Under the pieces are notes generated by a model, which saw nothing but the letters and a program-made list of their open reading frames with translations, was not told where the DNA came from and did no database searches. Positions 24,199 to 34,069 of a stretch of 64,000 bases of DNA are shown here, piece by piece. Origin of the DNA: Peptoniphilus sp. ING2-D1G. Lineage in GTDB: Bacteria; Bacillota; Clostridia; Tissierellales; Peptoniphilaceae. Position 1 is the stretch's first letter, and each line of letters begins with the position of its first letter. The stretch lies in contig LM997412.1 in the NCBI GenBank assembly GCA_000952975.1, positions 806,001-870,000 of the forward strand, written 5' to 3'. The position numbers were made by a program, and so were the translations under genes.

Positions 24199-27100
24199 TT
24201 AAAACAAATTAAATAAACTCAATTGGTTGGTATCAGGTAAATCTTTTAAGACATTGTTCTTTTTTAAAATTTCTACAACAGATTTAGTTGCTTTTGTTTT
24301 ATTAACAAAATCTTCTATTGACAAATATTCTGTATGTTTAGAACATTCTTCAATATTACAAGCTATTTGATCTCCTATTCCTACATATGCCCTAAATGGA
24401 AAAAGTACTTTGCCGTCTTTAATTGAAAATTTATCACTTTTTGATTTATATAAATCTACATTTTCAAACTCAAACCCGCGCGCAAACATTTCAAGTACTA
24501 CTTCAAGTATAGTTAATTGACCCTTTTCTTTTGTACTTAATTTTGTTTCAGAATTTTTAAATTCGTCAATTTTAGCCTTTACTGCTTCCTGTCCTTTAAT
24601 TATAAGTTCTCCATCAAAATCTTGAAGTTTTATTGAAAAATATGTCGCATAAAATGCAAGAGGATAATTTAATTTAAAATAAGCTATTCTAAAAGATAAT
24701 GTTACATAGGCTACAGCATGCGCTTTCGGAAACATGTATTTTATTTTTTTGCAAGATTCTATATACCATTCCGGTAAATCAAGCTTATTCATTATCTCTA
24801 TTTGTTCCTCTGTCAAACCCCTGCCTTTTCTAACTCTTTCCATTGTATCAAAGGCCATTTTGTTTTCTGCTCCAGCCCTTATCAGATAAAGCATTATATC
24901 TTCTCTCGTACAGATTACATCGGACAGCTTGGCTCTTCCATCTTTTACCAAATCTTGCGCATTATTTGTCCAAACATCCGTGCCGTGAGAAAGACCCGAT
25001 ATCCTGACGAGCTCTGCAAAATTTTGAGGTTTGGTTTCCATTAGCATTTGTTTTACAAAATTAGTTCCAAATTCAGGTATTCCCAATGTTCCCGTTGAGG
25101 TGTTGAAAATATCTTTGTTTAAGTTTAATGCATCGCTACTTGAAAACAAAGAAAGCGTCTGTTTGTCATTAAGGCTTAGCTTGCTTGAATCCACCCCTGT
25201 AAAATCTTCCAGCATTTTTATTATTGTAGGACCGTCATGACCTAAAATGTCAAGTTTGAGTATTTTCCCATGTATGAAGTTATAATCAAAATGAGTTGTT
25301 ATAACTCCTGAGCTTTCATCATCTGCGGGATACTGAATCGGAGTAAAATCAAATATATCATTACTCTTTGGGCATATCATTACTCCTCCGGGATGTTGAC
25401 CTGATGTCCTCTTTACACCTACAATATTTTTTACAAGTCTTTCAATTTCAGCATCTCTTAAAGATGTTTCTCCAAAATAAGATTTTACATAACCGTAGGC
25501 GGTCTTTTCTGCAATGGTGCCTATAGTTCCAGCTCTAAAAACATACCCTTTCCCAAATAATTCTTCTGTGTACTTATGTGCTCTTGGTTGATATTCTCCG
25601 GCAAAATTTAAATCTATATCAGGCTCTTTGTCTCCTTTAAATCCAAGAAAAACTTCAAATGGTATATCATGTCCATCTTTGAACATTTCAGAACCACAAA
25701 CAGGGCATTTTTTATCAGGTAAATCCACACCGGATCCATAATCTCCTCCCTCAATAAACTCAGAATGTTTACAATTTTTACATATATAGTGAGGTGGTAA
25801 TGGATTTACTTCTGTAATAGAGCTCATTGTAGCCACAAAGGAAGAACCTACTGAGCCCCTTGAGCCTACATAATATCCATCTTCATTCGATTTAGCAACT
25901 AATTTTTGAGCTATTATATACAATACTGAGTATCCATTTGAAATTATGGATTTTAATTCTTTATCCAATCTATTTTCAACTATTTCCGGCAATTCATCTC
26001 CATATATTTCATGTGCCTTTTCGTAGCAAATTCTTCTTAAATCTTCATCTGCACCTTCAATAACAGGGGGAAATTTTCCATCAGGTATAGGTTTTAAATT
26101 AGCAATGGAATTTGAGATTATATTTGTATTTTTAACTACAACATCATAGGCTGCTTCTTCTCCCAAATAGTTAAATTCCCTTAAAAACTCATCGGTATTT
26201 TTAAAATAAAGAGATTGTGGTTGATTCCAATTTTCTACAGTTTTAACTTTTTGACCGCTTAATGCTATTCTCCTTGATAAATCATCCACTTCATCTAAAT
26301 AAAAGGCATCGCCTGTTGCAACAACGGGAATGTTCAGTTCTTTTCCCACTTCGTAAATTTTTTTATTAATATTTTTTAACTCATCTTTATCTTTTACTAA
26401 GTCATTTACAATAAAACTCAGGTTATTATCAACAGGTTGAATTTCCAAATAATCATAATAGGATGCTATTTTTTTTATTGTGTCGGCGCTTTCATTGTTA
26501 TATATTGCTCTAAATAAAATAGACGAAGAGTTCCCGCTTCCTATCAATAACCCTTCTCTATATTGATTTAAAAGAGTCCTTGGGACTTTAGCGACTCTAT
26601 TAAAATAACTTAGATGAGATTTGCTCACCAATTTATACAAATTTTTCATTCCGGCTTGAGTTTTAACCAGAATACTAACAGGAGATTCAAATAAAAGAGA
26701 ACTATCTATATTCTTCACTAAATCATTTATATTTAAAATATCCTCTATTCCATGCTCTTTTTTGGCTATTTCAAGAAGTTTAATAAATACTTCAGATGTA
26801 GCTTGTGCATCATTTACAGCTCTATGTGCACCAACAAGAGATACTCCCAGTTTTTTTGAAAGAGTTGACAAATTAAATCTTTTTGAGTCCTTAACAACAG
26901 CTCTTGCAAGTGATAAGGTATCTAAAACAGAATGATCAAATTTAATTCCATGACTTTCAAATTCACGTTTAATAAAAGAAATATCGAATTTTGCATTGTG
27001 GGCAACCAGTATGCTGTTATTACAAAATTCAGAAAAATCATAAATTACTTCATCTATTGACGGTTCATTTTCAAGTAGGACATTGCTCAGCCCTGTCAAT

Positions 27101-28449
27101 TCCTCGACTCTTTTTGGAATCACCTTTTTTGGATTGATTAATTTTGAAAATTTATCTATTATTTTCCCATTTTTTAATTTAACCGCCCCAATTTCAGTAA
27201 TTTTATCAGTTCTTGGGGAAAATCCGGTAGTTTCGATGTCAAATACTACATAGGAATCGAAGGTTTTTTTTCTAATCTTTAAAATTTCCTCTTGATCATC
27301 TACAAAATTCCCGTCTAACCCATAAATTATTTTTATGTCATATTTTTCAGATGCTTCCATTGCATCGGAAAATCCCTGTACATCCGCAACATCTGTTATT
27401 GCAATAGAATTCATTCCCCAATATTTTGATCTTTTTACAAAACTTTCAAAGGAGCTGACACCATTCATTGTTGACATTTTTGTATGTAATCTGAGTTCAA
27501 CTCTTTTTTCTTCTGAATTATCTTCTCTTATAAACTTATTTGTAGGTTCAAGATACTTGATCATTATTACATCGTCTTTTATGAAATTATCAAATTGAAC
27601 ATCTCCGGTAATTATATAATGCCCACCTTCTTTTACGTTTGTAATAAATTCTTCGGATTTATCTTTTTTTAAAAACACTTTGGCAATAATAGAAGAAGTG
27701 TTATCTGTAATACTTAATGACACAAGTGTTTTTTCATTTTTCAATTCTCTGATATCTATTTTAAATACATTAACTTCTACTGTGACCTTTCCGGAATTTG
27801 AATCGATATTTTTTAAATCAGTTTTTTGAAGAAGGGACTTCTTTCCGTATTTAAATTTTTCCTTTGATATATTTTTATTGCTTTCTGGCTTTATTTTTAA
27901 ATTTATGGTTTTTACTATCTGATCCTCTTCTTCATCCAGATTTTTTATGTAATCATCTACATCACATTCTTCTAATTTGCAATAGTCTTTATCGCATTTA
28001 AAAAATACTTCATATTCATCTTCATCTAAAGCCATAGATAATTTTTCCATCAATCCGCTATTTAAAGCATTGTTATATAAAGTATTGTTTGGAAATACTA
28101 TTGTAAGCTCTTTTTTTTCAAGATTATCATCAATTTCTATTTGGTCAATAAAAGCATTAAAAGAAGGATTGTGTTTAATAATTAAACTTTCCGCCAATTC
28201 TTTTATGCCAATATTTTTTTCTAAATTTATAATTTCATAATTAAAAAAAACTCTGAAACTTTTTAGTCTCGAAGAGATTTCATTTTCTAAAATTTTCAAT
28301 TTTTGTTTTTCAATATTTTCTTTTAGACAAAAATCAAAAAACAAATTCATATTTTCAGCGTCCAAAGATATTTTATCAACTTCAATAGCCTTGTAATAAT
28401 CCTTTAATTCAATTTTCAATTTATTTAAAACATCATTTAAATTTATCAA
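24199..28449 (-). CDS. polC: DNA polymerase III alpha subunit, PolC type
   Basis: 1416 residues. The main replicative polymerase of low-GC Gram-positives. Order: N-terminal domain (1-200), OB fold (about 220-310), PHP domain split by a DEDDh exonuclease ('VFDIETTGFSPRTDKITEIGA' near 403; 'GAHRAVNDA'), then the polymerase with 'PDIDLNFAGEYQPRAH' (near 943) and a cysteine cluster 'CKNCKHSE...KKCPVCG'. The PHP metal ligands look lost: 'VELRLHT' for V-E-L-H-L-H-T, 'TDVA' for T-D-H-G, 'GSGNSS' for the usual G-S-A-C, 'ATGDAFYL' for A-T-G-D-V-H-Y. Proofreading should rest on the exonuclease. Start is TTG with AGGTGAT. Last gene of the rpsB-to-polC string. Confidence 0.97.
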   Translation of the reverse strand: MINLNDVLNKLKIELKDYYKAIEVDKISLDAENMNLFFDFCLKENIEKQKLKILENEISSRLKSFRVFFNYEIINLEKNIGIKELAESLIIKHNPSFNAFIDQIEIDDNLEKKELTIVFPNNTLYNNALNSGLMEKLSMALDEDEYEVFFKCDKDYCKLEECDVDDYIKNLDEEEDQIVKTINLKIKPESNKNISKEKFKYGKKSLLQKTDLKNIDSNSGKVTVEVNVFKIDIRELKNEKTLVSLSITDNTSSIIAKVFLKKDKSEEFITNVKEGGHYIITGDVQFDNFIKDDVIMIKYLEPTNKFIREDNSEEKRVELRLHTKMSTMNGVSSFESFVKRSKYWGMNSIAITDVADVQGFSDAMEASEKYDIKIIYGLDGNFVDDQEEILKIRKKTFDSYVVFDIETTGFSPRTDKITEIGAVKLKNGKIIDKFSKLINPKKVIPKRVEELTGLSNVLLENEPSIDEVIYDFSEFCNNSILVAHNAKFDISFIKREFESHGIKFDHSVLDTLSLARAVVKDSKRFNLSTLSKKLGVSLVGAHRAVNDAQATSEVFIKLLEIAKKEHGIEDILNINDLVKNIDSSLLFESPVSILVKTQAGMKNLYKLVSKSHLSYFNRVAKVPRTLLNQYREGLLIGSGNSSSILFRAIYNNESADTIKKIASYYDYLEIQPVDNNLSFIVNDLVKDKDELKNINKKIYEVGKELNIPVVATGDAFYLDEVDDLSRRIALSGQKVKTVENWNQPQSLYFKNTDEFLREFNYLGEEAAYDVVVKNTNIISNSIANLKPIPDGKFPPVIEGADEDLRRICYEKAHEIYGDELPEIVENRLDKELKSIISNGYSVLYIIAQKLVAKSNEDGYYVGSRGSVGSSFVATMSSITEVNPLPPHYICKNCKHSEFIEGGDYGSGVDLPDKKCPVCGSEMFKDGHDIPFEVFLGFKGDKEPDIDLNFAGEYQPRAHKYTEELFGKGYVFRAGTIGTIAEKTAYGYVKSYFGETSLRDAEIERLVKNIVGVKRTSGQHPGGVMICPKSNDIFDFTPIQYPADDESSGVITTHFDYNFIHGKILKLDILGHDGPTIIKMLEDFTGVDSSKLSLNDKQTLSLFSSSDALNLNKDIFNTSTGTLGIPEFGTNFVKQMLMETKPQNFAELVRISGLSHGTDVWTNNAQDLVKDGRAKLSDVICTREDIMLYLIRAGAENKMAFDTMERVRKGRGLTEEQIEIMNKLDLPEWYIESCKKIKYMFPKAHAVAYVTLSFRIAYFKLNYPLAFYATYFSIKLQDFDGELIIKGQEAVKAKIDEFKNSETKLSTKEKGQLTILEVVLEMFARGFEFENVDLYKSKSDKFSIKDGKVLFPFRAYVGIGDQIACNIEECSKHTEYLSIEDFVNKTKATKSVVEILKKNNVLKDLPDTNQLSLFNLF

Positions 28450-28457
28450 ATTATCAC

Positions 28458-29507
28458 CTATAGCTGTTCTATTTCTCTATAAAGTTCTGTCAATAATTCT
28501 GTTTCTGAAACTCTTTTGATTATTTTCCCTTTTTTAAAAATTATTCCTATTCCCTTTGAAGCTGTTATTCCTATATCCGCTTCTCGTGCTTCTCCCGGTC
28601 CGTTTACCGGACACCCCATTAAAGCCACTGTAATATTTTTATCAAGAGCGGATAACTTATCCTCTACTTCTTTGGCGATATTTATCAAGTCAATTGTAGT
28701 TCTTGCACAGGTTGGACAGGATATTATTTCAACTCCACTATTTAACAATCCCAGCGACTTCAAAATTGCTCTTCCTACTTTTATTTCCTCAACAGGATTA
28801 TCAGTTAGAGAAACTCTAATGGTGTCACCAATTCCTTCAGCAAGCAAAGTACCTATTCCCACCGAAGATTTTATAATTGCATTTATTCCCGGTCCCGCTT
28901 CAGTTATTCCAAGATGTAATGGATAGTCTGAAAGGCTTGAAAATTTTCTGTAAGAATCAATCGATAGATTGACATTGCTCGCCTTTAGTGAAACTTTGAT
29001 GTCGCGAAAATTTAAGGATTCTAAAATCTCTAATTCTTCAAAGGCGCTTTGCACTATGGAATCTTCGTTAACTCCATGGTATTTTTCAAGTAGATTTTTG
29101 TGAATTGAGCCGGAATTAACTCCTACTCTAATAGGGATGTCCCTTGATTTGCACGCATCTACTACTTCTTTGACCTTTGATTTTGACCCTATATTTCCCG
29201 GATTTATTCTGACGCAATCAATTCCGTTTTTTACTGATTCAACTGCCAATTTATAATCATATTGAATATCTGCAATAGTAGGTATGTGTATCTTTTCTTT
29301 TATTTTAGAAATCGCCTCAGCGTCATCGAAATCATTTACGGCAAATCTAATCAGGTCACAACCTGCCTTTTCAAGTTCCAATATTTGATTTACTGTGGCA
29401 TTTATATTCTTTGTAGTTGTATTGGTCATTGATTGAACTGTTATTTTCGAATTATTTCCAATCTTAACATTACCAACGGATATTTCTCTTGTGAGTTTTC
29501 TATTCAT
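28458..29507 (-). CDS. ispG: 4-hydroxy-3-methylbut-2-en-1-yl diphosphate synthase (flavodoxin)
   Basis: 349 residues. Iron-sulfur enzyme of the MEP isoprenoid pathway, converting MEcPP to HMBPP. TIM-barrel part with 'VQSMTNT' (near 24), C-terminal [4Fe-4S] cysteines in 'SCPTCARTT' and 'MGCPVNGPGEAREADIG'. It lies between rseP and polC, the usual clostridial position. The pathway partner dxr, normally between cdsA and rseP in this string, is absent here. Confidence 0.97.
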   Translation of the reverse strand: MNRKLTREISVGNVKIGNNSKITVQSMTNTTTKNINATVNQILELEKAGCDLIRFAVNDFDDAEAISKIKEKIHIPTIADIQYDYKLAVESVKNGIDCVRINPGNIGSKSKVKEVVDACKSRDIPIRVGVNSGSIHKNLLEKYHGVNEDSIVQSAFEELEILESLNFRDIKVSLKASNVNLSIDSYRKFSSLSDYPLHLGITEAGPGINAIIKSSVGIGTLLAEGIGDTIRVSLTDNPVEEIKVGRAILKSLGLLNSGVEIISCPTCARTTIDLINIAKEVEDKLSALDKNITVALMGCPVNGPGEAREADIGITASKGIGIIFKKGKIIKRVSETELLTELYREIEQL

Positions 29508-29511
29508 GAAA

Positions 29512-30522
29512 TCACCCTAAAATATTTAACCTTATTAAATCTCCAAAAACTGTAACATAGAGCATTAGTCCGAACAAAAACACAAAGCCCGCAAGGCTTA
29601 AAGCATTTTCAATTTGTTCGTTAATTTTCTTGCCTGTAATGCCTTCAAAAATTAAAAATACAAGCTTTCCTCCATCAAGTGCCGGTATGGGTAATATATT
29701 CACAACTGCTAAATTTGCACTTATCAGTCCCAATAAAAACAACAGACTTGTAATGCCGGTTGAAGTTGCCTGTCCTATTGCTGAAATTAATCCCACAGGT
29801 CCGGAAAGCATTGATACGTCAATTCCTCCGGCAAATAACCCTTTTAAAACCGAAAAAACTTCAACTACAACATCAAAGGTTTTTGTAAATCCATATTTTA
29901 TTATCGAGAAAATATTCTTAGAGAATCCTATTCCTATAACTGATTTTCCTTCAAAATCCACTGGGATTACTTTTTTAATTAAGCGTTGTGAATTTCTTTC
30001 TATAGTTATGTTTATCTGCTTATTTGCTTCCTTAGCCGAAATAGTTTCCACTATTTCAATCCATGAACTTATAGGTTCCCCGTCAATTTCAATTATTTTA
30101 TCTCCCGAGCGAATATTAGCCTGTATAGCTGGAGAGTTCTCTTTAACACTTCCTATTATATTTGAATTTGAAGGAACACCAATTATTGTTGCCAATATCA
30201 TAAAGCTGACTACTGCGAGAATTAAATTCATTATTACTCCTGCAATAACTACTGCTGTTCGCTTTAGTACAGAGGCATTTCCGAAACTTCTGGGATCACT
30301 TGACTGCTCATCTTCTCCTTCCATAGCAACAAATCCTCCTATGGGGAGTAGCCTCAAAGAATATTTTGTTTCTCCGGATTTTTTTTGGAAAATTTTCGGA
30401 CCCATGCCGATAGAAAACTCATTTACTTTTATTCCAACTAATTTTGCAACTCCAAAATGTCCAAGTTCATGCAAAAGTATTACAAGCATAAACACGAATA
30501 TTGATCCAAGCACTGTATACAT
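29512..30522 (-). CDS. rseP: Site-2 metalloprotease RseP/RasP
   Basis: 336 residues from ATG 30522, with AAGGAG upstream; a longer frame to 30567 reaches into cdsA and has no site. Intramembrane zinc protease that cuts anti-sigma factors and signal peptide remnants. 'LLHELGHFGVA' (HExxH, about residues 15-25), a PDZ domain about 120-200 ('NSPAIQANIRSGDKIIEIDG'), and 'PALDGGKLVF' with the third zinc ligand near 285. Four membrane segments. Which anti-sigma factor it cuts cannot be told from this window. Confidence 0.96.
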   Translation of the reverse strand: MYTVLGSIFVFMLVILLHELGHFGVAKLVGIKVNEFSIGMGPKIFQKKSGETKYSLRLLPIGGFVAMEGEDEQSSDPRSFGNASVLKRTAVVIAGVIMNLILAVVSFMILATIIGVPSNSNIIGSVKENSPAIQANIRSGDKIIEIDGEPISSWIEIVETISAKEANKQINITIERNSQRLIKKVIPVDFEGKSVIGIGFSKNIFSIIKYGFTKTFDVVVEVFSVLKGLFAGGIDVSMLSGPVGLISAIGQATSTGITSLLFLLGLISANLAVVNILPIPALDGGKLVFLIFEGITGKKINEQIENALSLAGFVFLFGLMLYVTVFGDLIRLNILG

Positions 30523-30532
30523 TATTTTCTCC

Positions 30533-31303
30533 TTATATGATATAAAAGTAATACAGGCTGTAGACAATGGGGATAATGCCTATTACAGAATCAAATCTAT
30601 CCATGATACCACCATGCCCCGGTAAGATTTTACTATAGTCTTTTATACCGGTAACTCTCTTTATTTTTGATGCAAATAAATCTCCTAATTGCCCCAAAAT
30701 AGATGCAAAAACAATAAAAATCATTACAGCTATGTCTACATTAACTCCAATTGCATACAAATAAATTAGAGTAAGTATTAAACATCCCAATATTCCTCCT
30801 ATTGCCCCTTCAATTGATTTCTTAGGACTTATATTTTTAATAAGCTTATGCTTTCCAAATTTTGAACCTACTAAATAAGCAAAGGAATCCGTAGAAAATG
30901 AAATAATAAACACCAAAACAATAAATGTTCTGCTCAACTCCGTCATTTGATTTAATAAATAAGGCGCATAGATGAATATGAATACGGTGTATGCAACGTC
31001 ACTTAAACTGTATTTTTCTCCGAAAATCAACTCTATTAAAGACAAAAACAGAACCGTTATTATAGTAAAATAACTGGGAAATACAACAAATTCATCTATT
31101 AAAAGAAGGACAATCCCAATAAATATGACAAATAAGTTTATTTTTATTTTTATTTTTTTTAAAGCATTATAAAGTTCATAAGATGCTATCAAAGAAAGCA
31201 AAGATATAAAAATCTTAAAAAAATATCCTCCGAGATATATTATAGAGGAAAGCAAAATAATTCCGATAACTCCGGTTATCAATCGTTTATTCAGATCAGA
31301 CAT
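30533..31303 (-). CDS. cdsA: Phosphatidate cytidylyltransferase
   Basis: 256 residues from ATG 31303 (GGTGG upstream), overlapping the uppS stop by 8 bases. It makes CDP-diacylglycerol, precursor of phosphatidylglycerol and cardiolipin. About eight membrane segments are seen, and the C-terminal CDS signature 'SKIKRVTGIKDYSKILPGHGG' with 'MDRFDS' carries the metal-binding Asp. It follows uppS as in most Firmicutes. Confidence 0.96.
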   Translation of the reverse strand: MSDLNKRLITGVIGIILLSSIIYLGGYFFKIFISLLSLIASYELYNALKKIKIKINLFVIFIGIVLLLIDEFVVFPSYFTIITVLFLSLIELIFGEKYSLSDVAYTVFIFIYAPYLLNQMTELSRTFIVLVFIISFSTDSFAYLVGSKFGKHKLIKNISPKKSIEGAIGGILGCLILTLIYLYAIGVNVDIAVMIFIVFASILGQLGDLFASKIKRVTGIKDYSKILPGHGGIMDRFDSVIGIIPIVYSLYYFYII

Positions 31304-32027
31304 TAAGTCCACCAAACCTTCTATCTCTATTTTGATAATTAATTATAGCCCTATACAACTCTTCTTCTGTAAAATCCGGCCAAAGAATATTTGAAAAATA
31401 AAACTCGGTATAAGCTGATTGATAAAGCATGAAATTGCTAAGTCTCATTTCTCCACTGGGTCTAATCAACAGGTCAAGCTCCGGTTGTCCTTTCGTGTAA
31501 AGGTAATCTTTAAAACTTTCTTCATCAAGGTCATCTATACTTAAATTTCCCTTTGCAATTTCTTCATAAATACTCTTTACAGCTCTAATTATTTCACTTC
31601 TACCGCCATAATTTAAACCAATATTAAGTATCATTTTATCATTGTATTTGGTAGTTGACAATGCAACTGAAATTTCTTTTTTTACAAAATCGGAAAAAAC
31701 GGTAATGTCACCTAAAACATTGATTTTTACATTGTTTTCTTGAATTTTAGTAAGTTGTGTTTTAATGTAATACACCAACAAATCCATTATATATGATATT
31801 TCTTCTCTCGGTCTCTTCCAATTTTCAGTGGAAAAAGCATATAAAGAAAGTGATTTTATCCCCAATTTATAGGATGCTTCTACTATGTCTATTACCCTTT
31901 TTGTTCCTTCTTTATGTCCAAAAGTTCTGGGAAGACCTCTCTTTTGTGCCCATCTCCCATTTCCATCCATTATTATTCCGATATGTTTTGGAATATTGTC
32001 CTTGTCTATATTATCTATTAAACTCAT
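31296..32027 (-). CDS. uppS: Isoprenyl (undecaprenyl) diphosphate synthase
   Basis: 243 residues, cis-prenyltransferase. 'HIGIIMDGNGRWAQKRGLPR' (about 16-35) carries the catalytic Asp and P-loop Arg; 'SLYAFSTENWKRP' and 'DLLIRPSGEMRLSNFMLYQ' are conserved. It makes the undecaprenyl carrier lipid for peptidoglycan and wall polymers. The ribosome binding site AGGAGAG follows the frr terminator by about 10 bases. Confidence 0.97.
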   Translation of the reverse strand: MSLIDNIDKDNIPKHIGIIMDGNGRWAQKRGLPRTFGHKEGTKRVIDIVEASYKLGIKSLSLYAFSTENWKRPREEISYIMDLLVYYIKTQLTKIQENNVKINVLGDITVFSDFVKKEISVALSTTKYNDKMILNIGLNYGGRSEIIRAVKSIYEEIAKGNLSIDDLDEESFKDYLYTKGQPELDLLIRPSGEMRLSNFMLYQSAYTEFYFSNILWPDFTEEELYRAIINYQNRDRRFGGLNV

Positions 32028-32045
32028 AACTCTCCTATTGATATT

Positions 32046-32065
32046 AAAAAGAGGCCTTAGGCCTC
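32046..32065 (-). terminator. Terminator between frr and uppS
   Basis: GAGGCC-TTA-GGCCTC (32051-32065) with a TTTTT run on the minus strand, 10 bases before the uppS ribosome binding site. Confidence 0.8.
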
Positions 32066-32068
32066 AAT

Positions 32069-32626
32069 TTAAATTTCCATTAATTCTTCTTCTTTATTTT
32101 TAGTTACTTGGTCAACCATGTCTATGTGCTTATCAGTTATTTTTTGGATGTCATCCTCTGCATTTTTTCTGTCGTCTTCAGATATTTCCTTTGCTTTTTC
32201 AAGCTTTTTAATTTCATCAATAGCTTCTCTTCTGATGTTTCTAAGAGCAATTTTGGCATTTTCTCCATTTTTCCTTACAACTTTCGTAAGTTCGGCACGT
32301 CTTTCTTCTGTAAGCTGTGGTATCACAAGTCTAATTATTTTTCCGTCATTAGATGGATTAATTCCTAAATCCGATTTTTGAATTGCTTTTTCAATTTCAG
32401 ATATAAGACTTGTATCCCATGGTTTGATTTCTATTAGTCTCGGTTCCGGAGCGCTAACTGATGCAGTTTGGTTTATTGGAGTTTGTTGTCCGTAATAATC
32501 CACCTTTATTCTATCCAATAACGATGGATTAGCTCTTCCCGCTCTAATACTTTGAAGATCTTCTTTGTAAACTGAAATAGTTTTACTCATTCTGTTTTCA
32601 GTATCTTTTTTAATATCAGATATCAT
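32069..32626 (-). CDS. frr: Ribosome recycling factor
   Basis: 185 residues, all-alpha plus beta domain. '[20 protein letters not shown]' and '[32 protein letters not shown]' are diagnostic. With EF-G it splits post-termination ribosomes. RBS AAGGAGG; 11 bases after pyrH. Confidence 0.98.
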   Translation of the reverse strand: MISDIKKDTENRMSKTISVYKEDLQSIRAGRANPSLLDRIKVDYYGQQTPINQTASVSAPEPRLIEIKPWDTSLISEIEKAIQKSDLGINPSNDGKIIRLVIPQLTEERRAELTKVVRKNGENAKIALRNIRREAIDEIKKLEKAKEISEDDRKNAEDDIQKITDKHIDMVDQVTKNKEEELMEI

Positions 32627-32637
32627 AAATATCCTCC

Positions 32638-33345
32638 TTACTTTACCTTTGTACCTATATCTTTACCACGCACAACATCAAGCATTGCACCCGGTTCATC
32701 TATTCCAAATACTACAATGGGTATTTGGTTGTCCATGCAAAGGGATATGGCGGTCGCATCCATAATCTTTAATCCTTGATTGATAATTTCAAGATAAGAA
32801 AGTTCATTGTATTTTTTTGCATTAGTGTTAAATTTAGGATCGGAATCATATATTCCGTCCACACCTTTTTTTGCAACTAAAATCACATCTGCAGAAATTT
32901 CTGCAGCTCTTAATGCGGCGGTGGTATCTGTGGAAAAATAGGGGTTTCCTATTCCGGCTGAAAATATCACTACTCTATGTTTCTCAAGATGTCTTATAGC
33001 TCTTCTGCGAATATAGGGTTCAGCTACTTCTTTCATTTCAATAGCTGTTTGCACTCGGGTTACTACATCGATATTCTCTAAAGAATCTTGAAGAGCAAGA
33101 GCATTCATAACTGTGCCGAGCATCCCCATGTAATCAGATGTAGCTCTATCCATATTCACTGAATCTCTTCCTCTCCAGAAGTTTCCTCCTCCGACCACAA
33201 TGCTTGTTTCTACTCCCATTTCGTTAATTTTTTTTATGTCCTGTGCAATTGACTTCACTCGGTCCATATCTATCCCAGACTCTTTATTGCCGGCCATAGC
33301 TTCGCCACTTAGTTTTAATACAATCCTATCGTATTTTGGATTCAT
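32638..33345 (-). CDS. pyrH: UMP kinase
   Basis: 235 residues, amino acid kinase fold, unlike eukaryotic UMP-CMP kinases. '[13 protein letters not shown]', '[11 protein letters not shown]' and '[37 protein letters not shown]' show the nucleotide and UMP sites. It makes UDP from UMP; bacterial forms are usually activated by GTP and inhibited by UTP. Between tsf and frr as usual. Confidence 0.98.
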   Translation of the reverse strand: MNPKYDRIVLKLSGEAMAGNKESGIDMDRVKSIAQDIKKINEMGVETSIVVGGGNFWRGRDSVNMDRATSDYMGMLGTVMNALALQDSLENIDVVTRVQTAIEMKEVAEPYIRRRAIRHLEKHRVVIFSAGIGNPYFSTDTTAALRAAEISADVILVAKKGVDGIYDSDPKFNTNAKKYNELSYLEIINQGLKIMDATAISLCMDNQIPIVVFGIDEPGAMLDVVRGKDIGTKVK

Positions 33346-33356
33346 ATTATCACCTT

Positions 33357-34007
33357 TTATTTTTGTTCCATTTGTTTAGCTACTTCTTCTGCGAAATTTT
33401 CCTCTCTCTTTTCTAAACCTTCTCCTACTTCGTATCTTGTAAATCTTCTGATTTTAATATTTTCTCCGATTTTGGAAGCTATATTGTTTAGTACATCTTG
33501 AACCTTTAAATCCGAGTCCTTAATAAATTTTTGATCCAATAGAACTATTTCTTCATAAAACTTTTCCATTCTGCCTTCAATCATTTTTTCAACGATTTTT
33601 TCCGGTTTTCCTTCGTTTAAAGCTTGTTCTCTTAATATTTCTCTTTCGTGTTCTTTTTCTTCTTCGGGAACTTCTTCACGAGTTACGTATTTTGGTGAAA
33701 GTGCAGCTATTTGCATTGCAACGTCTTTAACGAATACTTTAAATTCTTCATTTTTTGCAACGAAATCCGTTTCAGTGTTAACTTCAACCAATACTCCAAT
33801 TCTCCCGCCATGGATATATGCCTCAACTACTCCTTCAGAGGCTATTCTTGAGGATTTTTTAGCAATTGATGCAAGCCCTTTTTCCCTTAAAATATCTACT
33901 GCCTTATCTATATCTCCGTTGCTTTCTACTAAGGCTTTTTTACAGTCCATCATTCCGGCAGATGTTTTTTCTCTAAGTTCTTTAATCGTTGCAGCTGTTA
34001 TTTCCAT
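33357..34007 (-). CDS. tsf: Elongation factor Ts
   Basis: 216 residues. N-terminal UBA-like domain ('[19 protein letters not shown]') and the EF-Tu contact '[14 protein letters not shown]' near residue 78. It exchanges GDP for GTP on EF-Tu. It is shorter than the roughly 290-residue E. coli form, as in Thermus and some Firmicutes, with one core half-domain reduced. RBS AAGGAGG sits directly after the U-tract of the rpsB terminator. Confidence 0.97.
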   Translation of the reverse strand: MEITAATIKELREKTSAGMMDCKKALVESNGDIDKAVDILREKGLASIAKKSSRIASEGVVEAYIHGGRIGVLVEVNTETDFVAKNEEFKVFVKDVAMQIAALSPKYVTREEVPEEEKEHEREILREQALNEGKPEKIVEKMIEGRMEKFYEEIVLLDQKFIKDSDLKVQDVLNNIASKIGENIKIRRFTRYEVGEGLEKREENFAEEVAKQMEQK

Positions 34008-34021
34008 TTTATTTTCCTCCT

Positions 34022-34062
34022 TAAAAAAAGAGAGTTTTAAAGGTATAGCTTTAGAACTCTCA
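34022..34062 (-). terminator. Terminator/attenuator between rpsB and tsf
   Basis: 13-bp stem (34030-34042 with 34049-34061, one G-U pair), 6-base loop, T7 on the minus strand followed at once by AAGGAGG of tsf. Confidence 0.85.
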
Positions 34063-34069
34063 TAAAATC

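Noticed and set aside
29630-30625. 331-codon open frame on the plus strand opposite rseP
   Set aside because: Antisense shadow of the rseP coding region; no ribosome binding site, no recognisable domain, and rseP is unambiguous.
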